NCBI GenBank assembly: GCA_003508605.1
Contig: DNUB01000018.1
Span: 1-5,913, forward strand
DNA: 5,913 nucleotides
Source: Oscillospiraceae bacterium
Lineage (GTDB): Bacteria > Bacillota > Clostridia > Oscillospirales > Ruminococcaceae
Reading direction: 5' to 3'
Part shown: positions 1-5,573 of the stretch, in pieces
Position numbering within the stretch: the first letter of the stretch is position 1
Layout of the letters: each line of letters begins with the position of its first letter
Notes under the pieces: model-generated
Databases searched by the model: none
Told to the model about the DNA's origin: nothing
The model's input: the letters and a program-made list of their open reading frames with translations, nothing else
Translations under genes and position numbers: made by a program

Positions 1-38
1 TTGTCGAAAAACAAACAGTTTTTAGGGTTTTTCGACAA
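1..38. repeat. 11-bp perfect inverted repeat (TTGTCGAAAAA / TTTTTCGACAA)
   Basis: Arms at 1-11 and 28-38 are exact reverse complements, separated by a 16-nt spacer. The stem has GTCG/CGAC at its base and an A/T run next to the loop. No uninterrupted T-run follows on the plus strand, so this is not a standard terminator. The left arm begins at the first base of the window, so the repeat may extend beyond it. It sits immediately before the terminator-like hairpin at 43-66. Confidence 0.6.
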
Positions 39-42
39 GCTG

Positions 43-71
43 ATCCGAGGGACTTATCCCACGGATTTTTT
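43..71 (+). terminator. Probable Rho-independent terminator for a convergent plus-strand gene
   Basis: The hairpin has ATCCG (43-47) pairing with CGGAT (62-66), an A-A mismatch (48/61), then GGGA (49-52) pairing with TCCC (57-60) around a 4-nt loop. A run of six T (66-71) follows directly on the plus strand. On the minus strand the A-run precedes the stem and no T-run follows, so the polarity is plus. This implies a transcript entering from left of the window and ending here, facing yicC. No plus-strand gene end is visible in the first 42 bases, so its partner is inferred. Confidence 0.55.
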
Positions 72-78
72 AGTGCAA

Positions 79-133
79 GCCCGATACTTGAACTTGTTTG
101 AAAAATCGGGCGTTCCCTTTATTCTCAAACAAG
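79..133. repeat. Two overlapping, mutually exclusive inverted repeats
   Basis: GCCCGAT (79-85) pairs with ATCGGGC (105-111), while CTTGTTTGA (93-101) pairs with TCAAACAAG (125-133). Each stem places one arm inside the loop of the other. A transcript could therefore form either hairpin (or a pseudoknot) but not two independent simple stems. Both stems are perfect (7 and 9 bp). No coding potential explains this arrangement. Confidence 0.5.
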
Positions 134-160
134 CCCTCACGTGTTCCGAGCTTTTTGACG

Positions 161-219
161 CAGAAAATGTCCGCAGTAAGCGGAAATTCGTGCGATTGCA
201 GTTTTTCGGAAATTTTCTG
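161..219. repeat. 13-bp imperfect inverted repeat just after yicC
   Basis: CAGAAAATGTCCG (161-173) matches the reverse complement of CGGAAATTTTCTG (207-219) at 12 of 13 positions. A smaller alternative hairpin TCCGC/GCGGA (170-174 with 180-184, 5-nt loop) lies inside it. On the minus strand the repeat begins about 8 nt after the yicC stop, so it would form a stem at the end of the yicC message. Only a weak CATTTT tract follows the small hairpin. I call it a 3' structure rather than a confirmed terminator. Confidence 0.45.
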
Positions 220-226
220 ATACGAA

Positions 227-1102
227 TTATTCAATATTCTGAATCTGTTCCCGTATCTTTTCGATTTCGCTCTTCATCTCAATAACCAGCTTGGTAATAC
301 GCAGATCCTGGCACTTAGAGCCGATAGTGTTTGATTCCCTGTTTAATTCCTGCACTAAAAAGTCCAGCTTTCTTCCCACAGGCTCTTTTGCTTCCGTCAT
401 TTCCCTGAACTGCTTAAAATGGCTGCGGAGTCTTACGGTTTCCTCATCTACCGCCGTTTTGTCCGCAAATATCGCCGCTTCGGTAAGGATTCTCTGCTCG
501 TCTATCTGAGCGTTTTCCAAAACCTCCTTAAGCCTGGTGTAAAGCCGTTCGCAATAAGCCTTATTGGTTTCGGGGGAAAGCTTTTCAATCTCCCCCGTCA
601 TTTTTTCAATATTGGCGAGCTTTTCTAAAATGTCCGACTTAAGCTTTTCTCCCTCGGTCTCGCGCATAGCGGCGAATTTATCCAAAGCTCCCTTTGCCGC
701 CGCTTCCACATTAGCCCATATCCTGTCCTCGTCCTCCTCGGGGCGTACCACCGTAAAAGCGTCGGTCATACGGAAAACATCCGAAAGCTCTATATCGTCC
801 TTAAGCCCTAACTCCCGAGAGCATTTTCTCATTTCTTCAAGATATCTTTTGACAACGGGAGTATTGACCGTCACCGCCGTATCCCGTCCCTGTATGTCGT
901 AAACGGTAAGGGAAACCTCCGCCTTGCCTCGGCTTAAGCGGCTTTTAACAAGCGTTTTCAGTTTTTCCTCAAGATATGTATAGTTTCTCGGCACCTTTGC
1001 GGTAAGCTCACAGTACCTGCTGTTAACCGATCGTATTTCAACCAGATACTCCTTTCCGTCAGATACTGTTCGTTCTCGGCCGAAGCCTGTCATACTGCGC
1101 AT
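227..1102 (-). CDS. yicC: YicC/YloC-family endoribonuclease
   Basis: This is a complete 291-residue protein, the usual length for the YicC family. The N-terminal YicC domain shows the signature RSMTGFGR (residues 2-9), EIRSVNSRYCEL (22-33), VPR (37-39) and RGKAEVSL (58-65). The C-terminal DUF1732 region shows DEQRILTEAAIFADKTAVDEE (201-221), VRLRSHFKQF (223-232), and GRKLDFLVQELNRESNTIGSK (243-263). Family knowledge: E. coli YicC is an endoribonuclease linked to small-RNA (RyhB) turnover, and the B. subtilis relative is YloC. Both are cytoplasmic. The ATG at 1102 is chosen because GGAGG lies 8 nt upstream (1111-1115) and MRSMTGFG is the normal family start. It is the last gene of the run, 14 nt after the PLP enzyme gene, whose stop codon lies next to this ribosome binding site, so translation is probably coupled. 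The identity is firm; the RNA target in this organism is unknown. Confidence 0.95.
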   Translation of the reverse strand: MRSMTGFGRERTVSDGKEYLVEIRSVNSRYCELTAKVPRNYTYLEEKLKTLVKSRLSRGKAEVSLTVYDIQGRDTAVTVNTPVVKRYLEEMRKCSRELGLKDDIELSDVFRMTDAFTVVRPEEDEDRIWANVEAAAKGALDKFAAMRETEGEKLKSDILEKLANIEKMTGEIEKLSPETNKAYCERLYTRLKEVLENAQIDEQRILTEAAIFADKTAVDEETVRLRSHFKQFREMTEAKEPVGRKLDFLVQELNRESNTIGSKCQDLRITKLVIEMKSEIEKIREQIQNIE

Positions 1103-1116
1103 AAGCTAAACCTCCG

Positions 1117-2376
1117 TCAAAGCGTTAATAATCCCTTGTCCAAAAGCCTTTGAGCCGCTCCCACAACCGCCGCTTTAGCCGCATAATAGGAGGTGCCTCC
1201 CTGCATCCACACCGCATAAGGCTCTCTTAAAGGTGCGTCCGCCGACAGCTCGATAGAGCTGCCCGAGGTAAAGCAGCCTGCCGCCATAATAACCTTACAG
1301 TTATAGCCGGGCATATCCCAAGGCTCGGGGGCTGCGGTGCTGTCTACGGGGCTGTATGCCTGTATTCCCTCGCAAAAAGCAGTCAGTCTCTCAGGCGAAC
1401 CCAATTTTATTGATGTAATAATATCCGTTCGGTATTCCTCGCTTGTGGGGAATACCTCAAAGCCCAATTCCTCAAAAAAAGCCGAAGCAAAGACGGCGGT
1501 TTTTAAGGCGTTGTACACGGCAAGGGGAGCGTTGTACATTCCCATAAAAAGCTCCCTGTTCTGCATTCCGAGGGAGCAGCCCGCTTCCCTTCCCGTTCCC
1601 GGTACGGTAAGTCTTTCGGCGCACAGCTCCACCAGATCCCTTTTCCCCGCAATATACCCTCCCGCCGAGCAGATACCGCCGCCGGGATTTTTTATAAGCG
1701 AGCCTGCGATAATATCTGCGCCCACCGAGGTAGGCTCCACATATTCGCAAAATTCTCCGTAGCAGTTGTCCACGGCAATAACCGCATGGCTTCCCTCTCC
1801 TCTTACAGCCTCGCAGATTTCCATAATGGCGGAAACGTTAAGGGAGGGACGGAGGGAATACCCCCTGGAACGCTGAATGTATATCATTTTTGCGGATTTA
1901 GCTCTTTTCCTTATTTCTTCAAGATCGGGTCTGCCGCCGTCAAGCAGGTCTATTTGCTCGAAGCTTACTCCGAATTCCTTTAAAGAGCCGCCCTTATCGC
2001 CGTTTATGACCTGCTCCAGGGTATCGTAGGGAGTGCCCGTTACAGAAAGCATAGTATCTCCCGGACGGAGTATTCCGAAAAGCATGGTGGATATAGCGTG
2101 AGTGCCGTTTACAAAATTATACCGGACCAAAGCGTCCTCAGCCCCCACAATATCCGCAAAGACCCTGTCCGCCTTGTCCCTTCCCTCGTCGCCGTAGCCG
2201 TAGCCCGTAGTGCCCTTAAGGTGCATATCGCTTACGTTATTGTCGATAAAGGCTTTAAGCACCTTCAGGCTGTTATGCCGACAGTTTTCTTCATTTCTGT
2301 AAAAGACGTCGGAAAGCTTTTTTTCGGCTCTTTCGGCCTTTTCCAAAAGCTTGCCGTCAAAGTTAAAAATTTCCAT
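1117..2376 (-). CDS. Methionine gamma-lyase / aluminium-resistance family PLP enzyme
   Basis: This is a 419-residue protein with a fold-type I PLP (Cys/Met metabolism-like) architecture, matching the Firmicute family annotated as methionine gamma-lyase or 'aluminium resistance protein' (Met_gamma_lyase). Visible motifs are GTTGYGYGDEGRD (residues 55-67), the phosphate-binding NFVNGTHA (87-94), AVDNCYGEF (201-209, with Asp203 as the likely pyridine-nitrogen ligand), and GSLIKNPGGG (225-234), in which Lys229 is the likely Schiff-base lysine. The length is normal and no key residue is missing. The likely reaction is C-S bond cleavage of a sulfur amino acid, but substrate and aluminium link are annotation tradition and not shown here. 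The start is ATG 2376, with AAAGGGAG just upstream; an in-frame ATG at 2415 lacks a good ribosome binding site. It is followed by yicC after 14 nt and preceded by a 163-nt gap. Confidence 0.9.
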   Translation of the reverse strand: MEIFNFDGKLLEKAERAEKKLSDVFYRNEENCRHNSLKVLKAFIDNNVSDMHLKGTTGYGYGDEGRDKADRVFADIVGAEDALVRYNFVNGTHAISTMLFGILRPGDTMLSVTGTPYDTLEQVINGDKGGSLKEFGVSFEQIDLLDGGRPDLEEIRKRAKSAKMIYIQRSRGYSLRPSLNVSAIMEICEAVRGEGSHAVIAVDNCYGEFCEYVEPTSVGADIIAGSLIKNPGGGICSAGGYIAGKRDLVELCAERLTVPGTGREAGCSLGMQNRELFMGMYNAPLAVYNALKTAVFASAFFEELGFEVFPTSEEYRTDIITSIKLGSPERLTAFCEGIQAYSPVDSTAAPEPWDMPGYNCKVIMAAGCFTSGSSIELSADAPLREPYAVWMQGGTSYYAAKAAVVGAAQRLLDKGLLTL

Positions 2377-2381
2377 TTTTT

Positions 2382-2389
2382 CTCCCTTT
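2382..2389 (-). promoter_or_regulatory. Ribosome binding site fixing the start of the PLP enzyme at 2376
   Basis: AAAGGGAG lies 5 nt before ATG 2376 on the minus strand. The longer reading from ATG 2415 would add a 13-residue, Asn/Lys-rich extension encoded by AT-rich DNA, and has no Shine-Dalgarno match in front of it. This supports the shorter, 419-residue protein. Confidence 0.75.
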
Positions 2390-2432
2390 ATATTATTATT
2401 CTTTATTGCATACAAAGCCGTAAGGGGTCTTT

Positions 2433-2449
2433 GTGCGGCTTAAATCCCT
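2433..2449 (+). repeat. Copy 1 of the intergenic GTGCGGYTTA motif
   Basis: GTGCGGCTTAAATCCCT at 2433-2449 matches GTGCGGTTTAAATGCCCT at 3361-3378 with one substitution and one inserted base. The first ten bases recur exactly at 3382-3391. The copies fall in two different intergenic gaps. Function is unknown; a protein-binding site or a fragment of a dispersed repeat are both possible. Confidence 0.45.
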
Positions 2450-2539
2450 TATTACACATTATTCAATACGAATCCCGCCAAAGCCGTTAAATTTGGCAGC
2501 CGTTTTTTAAGGCGGCATTAACAGCAGGACTGCCTGTTG

Positions 2540-3292
2540 TTAAATCAGAGAGTTGTTTATGGTTATTGTTTTTCCGCATTCGTAAAATCCCGCCTTGCGG
2601 TAAAAGGGAATAAGCTCCTCCCTGCATAGCACCGAGCTTTCCTTGCCCTGTTTTTCAAAGCCCACACCTAACGCCCTTAAAAGCTTTTTTGCGGTGCCCG
2701 TTCCTCTTGCCTCCTTTTTTGAGGCAAGGAGAGCGATAAAAACGCTGCCGTTCATATCCGACATAACCGTTGCGGTTGCGCCGCCGTAAACATATACCCT
2801 TGAAACGCCGTGACGGATTTTGTGGCTTATATCGGTATACCACTGCTCATAGCTTAAATCGGGAAAACCGTCCTTTAAAATTTCAAAAACACCGTCTAAA
2901 GGCGGGTTTTCCTCTAACTCCGATAGGGCGGGATAATCCTCGTTTTCGGGAACAAGATTTGACGAAAACTTAAACTGAATACTCTCAAAGCAGTTTTTCC
3001 AGCCCATATTTTCTAAACGCCGACCCGTTTCCAAACCGCATATAGCTTGTTTAAAGCCGCACACCTTAAGAAAAAGGGAAAGCTCCTCCGTTTCCTCCTC
3101 CGAAAGCCCGCCCTTGGTGCGCACCACCAAATCGTCGTAGTATCTTCCTATAAAAATATTTTTCCCCGCATAAAAGCTGCAAAAATCATAGCCCTGATAT
3201 GCCTTTAAATTGCCGCCTATTTTAAGGGAAAGCACGTCTGTCTCTTTTCCCAAAAGCCTTGCGGCGGTTTTCCCGTCTATTTGAGTTATCAA
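2540..3292 (-). CDS. GNAT-family N-acetyltransferase with an uncharacterised N-terminal half
   Basis: This is a 250-residue protein. The C-terminal half (about 130-245) has the marks of a GNAT acetyltransferase: a strand NGSVFIALLA (181-190) leading into the acetyl-CoA pyrophosphate loop R-G-T-G-T-A (196-201, fitting R/Q-x-x-G-x-G/A), and a C-terminal PFYRKAGF (229-236) with Tyr231 at the usual general-acid position. The first roughly 125 residues lack a motif I recognise; they are mixed alpha/beta-like, with no signal peptide or membrane segment, and may be a degenerate GNAT half or a substrate domain. Acetyl-CoA dependence is inferred from the family; the acceptor is unknown. Start is TTG 3292, with AAGGAG 8 nt upstream; a nearby ATG (3300) is out of frame and stops after three codons. 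It lies 126 nt after the second M42 gene and shares its direction. Confidence 0.82.
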   Translation of the reverse strand: MITQIDGKTAARLLGKETDVLSLKIGGNLKAYQGYDFCSFYAGKNIFIGRYYDDLVVRTKGGLSEEETEELSLFLKVCGFKQAICGLETGRRLENMGWKNCFESIQFKFSSNLVPENEDYPALSELEENPPLDGVFEILKDGFPDLSYEQWYTDISHKIRHGVSRVYVYGGATATVMSDMNGSVFIALLASKKEARGTGTAKKLLRALGVGFEKQGKESSVLCREELIPFYRKAGFYECGKTITINNSLI

Positions 3293-3300
3293 GAGAACAT

Positions 3301-3306
3301 CTCCTT
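3301..3306 (-). promoter_or_regulatory. Ribosome binding site supporting a TTG start
   Basis: AAGGAG (3301-3306) stands 8 nt before TTG 3292, ideal spacing. The ATG at 3298-3300 directly follows the AAGGAG and opens only ATG-TTC-TCT before TGA, so it cannot serve the gene. This makes TTG the best start despite being a rare initiator, which usually lowers expression. Confidence 0.75.
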
Positions 3307-3307
3307 T

Positions 3308-3329
3308 TTAATACCTGCATTCACAGGAT
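3308..3329 (-). other. Small hairpin just upstream of the acetyltransferase ribosome binding site
   Basis: On the minus strand, AATATCCTG pairs with CAGGTATT, with one bulged T and a 6-nt loop, giving an 8-bp stem. It ends directly before the AAAAAGGAG of the acetyltransferase gene. There is no T-run, so it is not a terminator. It might modulate ribosome access or message stability. This is suggestive only. Confidence 0.35.
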
Positions 3330-3360
3330 ATTGCACGCCCTTACCCCCATAAAGGCGTTG

Positions 3361-3391
3361 GTGCGGTTTAAATGCCCTGGGGTGCGGCTTA
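3361..3391 (+). repeat. Two direct copies of GTGCGGYTTA spaced 21 bp apart
   Basis: GTGCGGTTTA (3361-3370) and GTGCGGCTTA (3382-3391) are direct repeats, 21 bp start to start, close to two helical turns. Neighbouring bases up to about 3405 carry further TGCGG units. They lie between the second M42 gene and the acetyltransferase, a spacing typical of operators, though no promoter is clear beside them. A third copy is at 2433. Confidence 0.45.
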
Positions 3392-3418
3392 GGCTGCGGC
3401 TGCGGGCAAGACAGCGGC

Positions 3419-4447
3419 TCAGCCCTCCAATCCGCCCAGCTTTTCAATTAACGCTTTGGTAAGCTTAACCGTTTCGTAAAGATCGCTTTCCTTGATTACG
3501 CAGTAGGGCGAATGGAGATAGCGGCAGGGGAGGGAAACCGCCGTCGTGCGGACTCCTCCCGCCGTTTTATGGATTGCGCCGCTGTTGTTGCCGCCCGCCA
3601 CTGCGGTTTTTGTCTGGCACTGTACGCCGATTTCCTTTGCCGTTTCAAATGCTAACCTGTAAAGACGGCGGTCGTAAACGGTACCCTTATCCATATATGA
3701 AACCACGGGACCCTTTCCCAGCTCGCAGACTCTTTTTTCACCCTTAACTCCGCTGATGTCACATGCGGTAGTGGTTTCAAGTACAACAGCTATGTCGGGA
3801 TTTACCGAAAATGCGGAAACCGCCGCTCCCCTTGTGCCGATTTCCTCCTGCACGGAAAAGGAGAATGTGCAGTCGTAGGGCAGCTCCTCCTTCATAAGCT
3901 CCAGCATAATTGCGCAGCCCACTCTGTCGTCCAAAGCTTTTCCCGCCATAAATCCGTCGCCGAAATCAAACTGCTCTCCCGTAAAGTAAGCGCAGTCTCC
4001 CGGCTGAAGGGATTTTTCCGCTTCCTCCTTACTGTCTGCGCCTATATCGATGCAAAGCTCCGAAAGCTTAGGCTGAGCGTCCTCAGCCTCTCCCTCCAGA
4101 AGGTGGAGGGGAACTCCCGCTATCGCCCCGCAAACGCCGTTCTTGAATTTTACCTGTCTGCCGAATACCGCATAAGGCAGGATACCTCCCACAGCGTCAA
4201 AGGAAAGCGTTCCGTCGCTGTTTATATTTGTGACAATAAAGCCTACCTCGTCGGTATGAGCGTCTAACATAAGCTTGGATTTTGGGCGGTTCCTGCCCTC
4301 TTTAAAGACAATAAGACTTCCCAAAGGGTCGATGCGGTAGTCTGCGTCCTTTGGCAAAAGCCCGATTATTGCTTTTGTAACCTCGCCCTCGTCTCCGCTG
4401 GTGCCATTAAGGGCGGCTAAATATTTTACCGTTTCTTTAAGCTCCAT
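3419..4447 (-). CDS. M42-family metallopeptidase, paralogue 2
   Basis: This is a 342-residue protein, normal for M42 (TET/glutamyl-aminopeptidase/endoglucanase M-like) dinuclear metallopeptidases, cytoplasmic self-assembling enzymes that trim short peptides. Metal and catalytic residues are visible in order: His64 and Asp66 (DAHTDEVG, 62-69), the bridging Asp in ALDDRVG (Asp173/174), Glu201 (base) and Glu202 (ligand) in QEEIGTRG, Glu224 in VLET where the upstream paralogue has Asp, and His312 in RYLHSP. The conserved GGTDAGAIH-like segment reads GGNNSGAIH (286-293). All ligand positions are filled, so activity is expected; peptide preference is not predictable. The start is ATG 4447 with GGGGGAG in front; a GTG at 4462 would overlap the previous stop and has no better site. 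It sits 11 nt after the first M42 gene, clearly in one operon. Confidence 0.92.
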   Translation of the reverse strand: MELKETVKYLAALNGTSGDEGEVTKAIIGLLPKDADYRIDPLGSLIVFKEGRNRPKSKLMLDAHTDEVGFIVTNINSDGTLSFDAVGGILPYAVFGRQVKFKNGVCGAIAGVPLHLLEGEAEDAQPKLSELCIDIGADSKEEAEKSLQPGDCAYFTGEQFDFGDGFMAGKALDDRVGCAIMLELMKEELPYDCTFSFSVQEEIGTRGAAVSAFSVNPDIAVVLETTTACDISGVKGEKRVCELGKGPVVSYMDKGTVYDRRLYRLAFETAKEIGVQCQTKTAVAGGNNSGAIHKTAGGVRTTAVSLPCRYLHSPYCVIKESDLYETVKLTKALIEKLGGLEG

Positions 4448-4451
4448 TTTG

Positions 4452-4458
4452 CTCCCCC
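4452..4458 (-). promoter_or_regulatory. Ribosome binding site of M42 paralogue 2, adjacent to the upstream stop codon
   Basis: GGGGGAG begins at the base right after the TGA of M42 paralogue 1 (4459-4461) and ends 4 nt before ATG 4447. A GTG overlapping that TGA (4460-4462) is in frame but would use this same purine tract as codons, so ATG 4447 is preferred. Ribosomes finishing the first gene are well placed to restart on the second. Confidence 0.7.
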
Positions 4459-5472
4459 TCACATACTCTTTACAAATTCCGCCATAAGCCTGCCCGCCGA
4501 CTTAATATCCTCGGTATCCGCCACCTCGCAGGGAGTGTGCATATACCTTTGAGGAATCGAAATAAGTCCGGTGGAAATTCCGCCTTTGGTAACCGATATC
4601 GAATCTGCGTCCGTTCCCGTGGAGCCGCTCATAGCTTCTATCTGATAAGGTATCTCCTTTTCTTTGGCAATTTTAATAAGCTTTTTTGAAACCTCTCTGC
4701 TTAAAGAAGCGGCAATGCCTATCATAGCTCCCTTGCCAAGCTCTCCCGCCTGGGGATAGTCAACTCCCTTGCCCTGTGCAAAGGAAACGTCAACGGCAAC
4801 GGCGTAATCGGGGCTAATGTTAAAGGCGGCAATTTTAGAACCCCGACAGCCTACCTCCTCCTGTGCCGCAAACAAAACCGCCAACCTTACGGGAAGCTCC
4901 TTTTCGTCCTTCAGCAGCTCCAGCGCATACAAAACCGCACAGACTCCCGCTCTGTCGTCGGTGGCGGGGGAGCATATGCGAGTGCCCCGAAGCACCGAAA
5001 ACATTCCGTCTATCAGCACCAAATCGCCGGGGGTAACGACCTGCTCCGCCTGTGCCTTAGTCATTCCCACATCAATGGCTATATCCTCGATTTTGGGTGC
5101 CTTGCTGCTGTCTGTGGCAAGGTGAGGAGGCAGAGTGGAAACAATGCCCTTTATCGTTTTGCCGCCGCAGTAAACGGTGACCGATTGGGCAAGCAGCGTG
5201 CGCCTGTCCATGCCCATTCCGCTAACCTTTAAAAAGCCGTCCTCGTCGATTTTGGTGACGATCATTCCTATTCTGTCCAAGTGAGCCTCCAAAAGCACCA
5301 GCGGCTTTTTTTCGTCCCCCTCCGAAAATCCCGTAATGTTTCCGAAGCTATCGGCTTTAACATTGGGCATATAGCCTTTTAGCAGCTTTATAACGGTTTC
5401 ATGAGCTTCCGTCTCTCCGCCGCTTACTCCGCCCAGCTTGCATAACTGTTCAAGAATTTTTGGAATATCCAT
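4459..5472 (-). CDS. M42-family metallopeptidase, paralogue 1
   Basis: This is a 337-residue protein of the M42 family and the first gene after the strong promoter. All expected dinuclear-site residues are present: His64 and Asp66 (EAHLDRIG, 62-69), Asp172/173 (TDDRAG), Glu205 (catalytic base) and Glu206 (ligand) in QEEVGCRG, Asp228 in VAVDVS, and His312 in RYMHTP. The late conserved segment is STGTDADSI (284-292), close to the family GGTDA type. No signal peptide or membrane segment is seen, consistent with a cytoplasmic aminopeptidase that finishes peptide breakdown. Family members are often misannotated as cellulase or endoglucanase M. ATG 5472 is supported by AGGAGG at 5480-5485 with 7-nt spacing. 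The tandem arrangement suggests the products work together, possibly in mixed oligomers, which is inference. Confidence 0.93.
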   Translation of the reverse strand: MDIPKILEQLCKLGGVSGGETEAHETVIKLLKGYMPNVKADSFGNITGFSEGDEKKPLVLLEAHLDRIGMIVTKIDEDGFLKVSGMGMDRRTLLAQSVTVYCGGKTIKGIVSTLPPHLATDSSKAPKIEDIAIDVGMTKAQAEQVVTPGDLVLIDGMFSVLRGTRICSPATDDRAGVCAVLYALELLKDEKELPVRLAVLFAAQEEVGCRGSKIAAFNISPDYAVAVDVSFAQGKGVDYPQAGELGKGAMIGIAASLSREVSKKLIKIAKEKEIPYQIEAMSGSTGTDADSISVTKGGISTGLISIPQRYMHTPCEVADTEDIKSAGRLMAEFVKSM

Positions 5473-5479
5473 TTGATTT

Positions 5480-5485
5480 CCTCCT
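5480..5485 (-). promoter_or_regulatory. Consensus ribosome binding site of M42 paralogue 1
   Basis: AGGAGG with a 7-nt spacer before ATG 5472 is a full-strength Shine-Dalgarno match. Together with the near-consensus promoter upstream it suggests this gene is well expressed. Confidence 0.85.
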
Positions 5486-5573
5486 GCCTTTAATTGTTCA
5501 ATAGCTATTTATAAGTGGCAATGTCCCGATTTTATGAAAATTTGTTAAGGTTCGTTTTTTTACAATTATATAT

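Larger units (their letters stand above)
1..226. other. Non-coding palindrome-rich intergenic region downstream of yicC
   Basis: This stretch follows the yicC stop codon and contains no convincing gene. What is seen is an unusual density of inverted repeats: 1-11 with 28-38, 43-47 with 62-66 (enclosing 49-52 with 57-60), 79-85 with 105-111, 93-101 with 125-133, and 161-173 with 207-219. Most intergenic DNA of this size would have one or two. The remA-gmk genes that often follow yicC/yloC in Firmicutes are not here. I infer that the region is a structured intergenic element, perhaps one of a multicopy family, plus the 3' end of a convergent transcription unit lying left of the window. Whether it is repeated cannot be tested from one window. 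Confidence 0.6.
2377..2539 (-). other. Intergenic gap/leader upstream of the PLP enzyme, with small inverted repeats
   Basis: No gene is seen in these 163 nt. Small stems are present: GCCAAA (2477-2482) with TTTGGC (2492-2497), and GCCG (2499-2502) with CGGC (2513-2516). Two mutually exclusive stems also occur: ACAAAG (2412-2417) with CTTTGT (2429-2434), versus AAGCCG (2415-2420) with CGGCTT (2436-2441). None is followed by a clean minus-strand T-run, so I do not call a terminator for the acetyltransferase gene. No convincing sigma-A promoter was found, although the AT-rich last 40 nt could hide a weak one. The gap shares a GTGCGGYTTAAAT(G)CCCT motif with the 3293-3418 gap. Confidence 0.5.

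Noticed and set aside
1..285. A plus-strand open frame starting at TTG 1
   Set aside because: Its last third is antisense to the firmly identified yicC, the rest crosses several hairpins, and the protein is unlike any family.
1337..1762. A plus-strand open frame of 141 codons
   Set aside because: It is antisense to the PLP enzyme gene and arises from that gene's codon bias. No ribosome binding site or recognised domain was seen.
2377..2415. Upstream ATG start for the PLP enzyme, adding 13 residues
   Set aside because: There is no Shine-Dalgarno sequence before it, the extension is low-complexity, and the internal ATG has a good site.
2477..2508. GCCAAA/TTTGGC stem followed by a T-run on the plus strand as a terminator
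   Set aside because: The T-run is 5 nt past a weak 6-bp stem, and no plus-strand gene ends there. On the minus strand no T-run follows.
2520..2540. AACAG...CTGTT hairpin at the end of the acetyltransferase gene as a terminator
   Set aside because: The stem is short with a large or strained loop, and no T-run follows on the minus strand.
4448..4462. GTG start for M42 paralogue 2 overlapping the upstream stop codon
   Set aside because: The strong GGGGGAG site lies between this GTG and ATG 4447, so it serves the ATG, and M42 proteins align from about that point.
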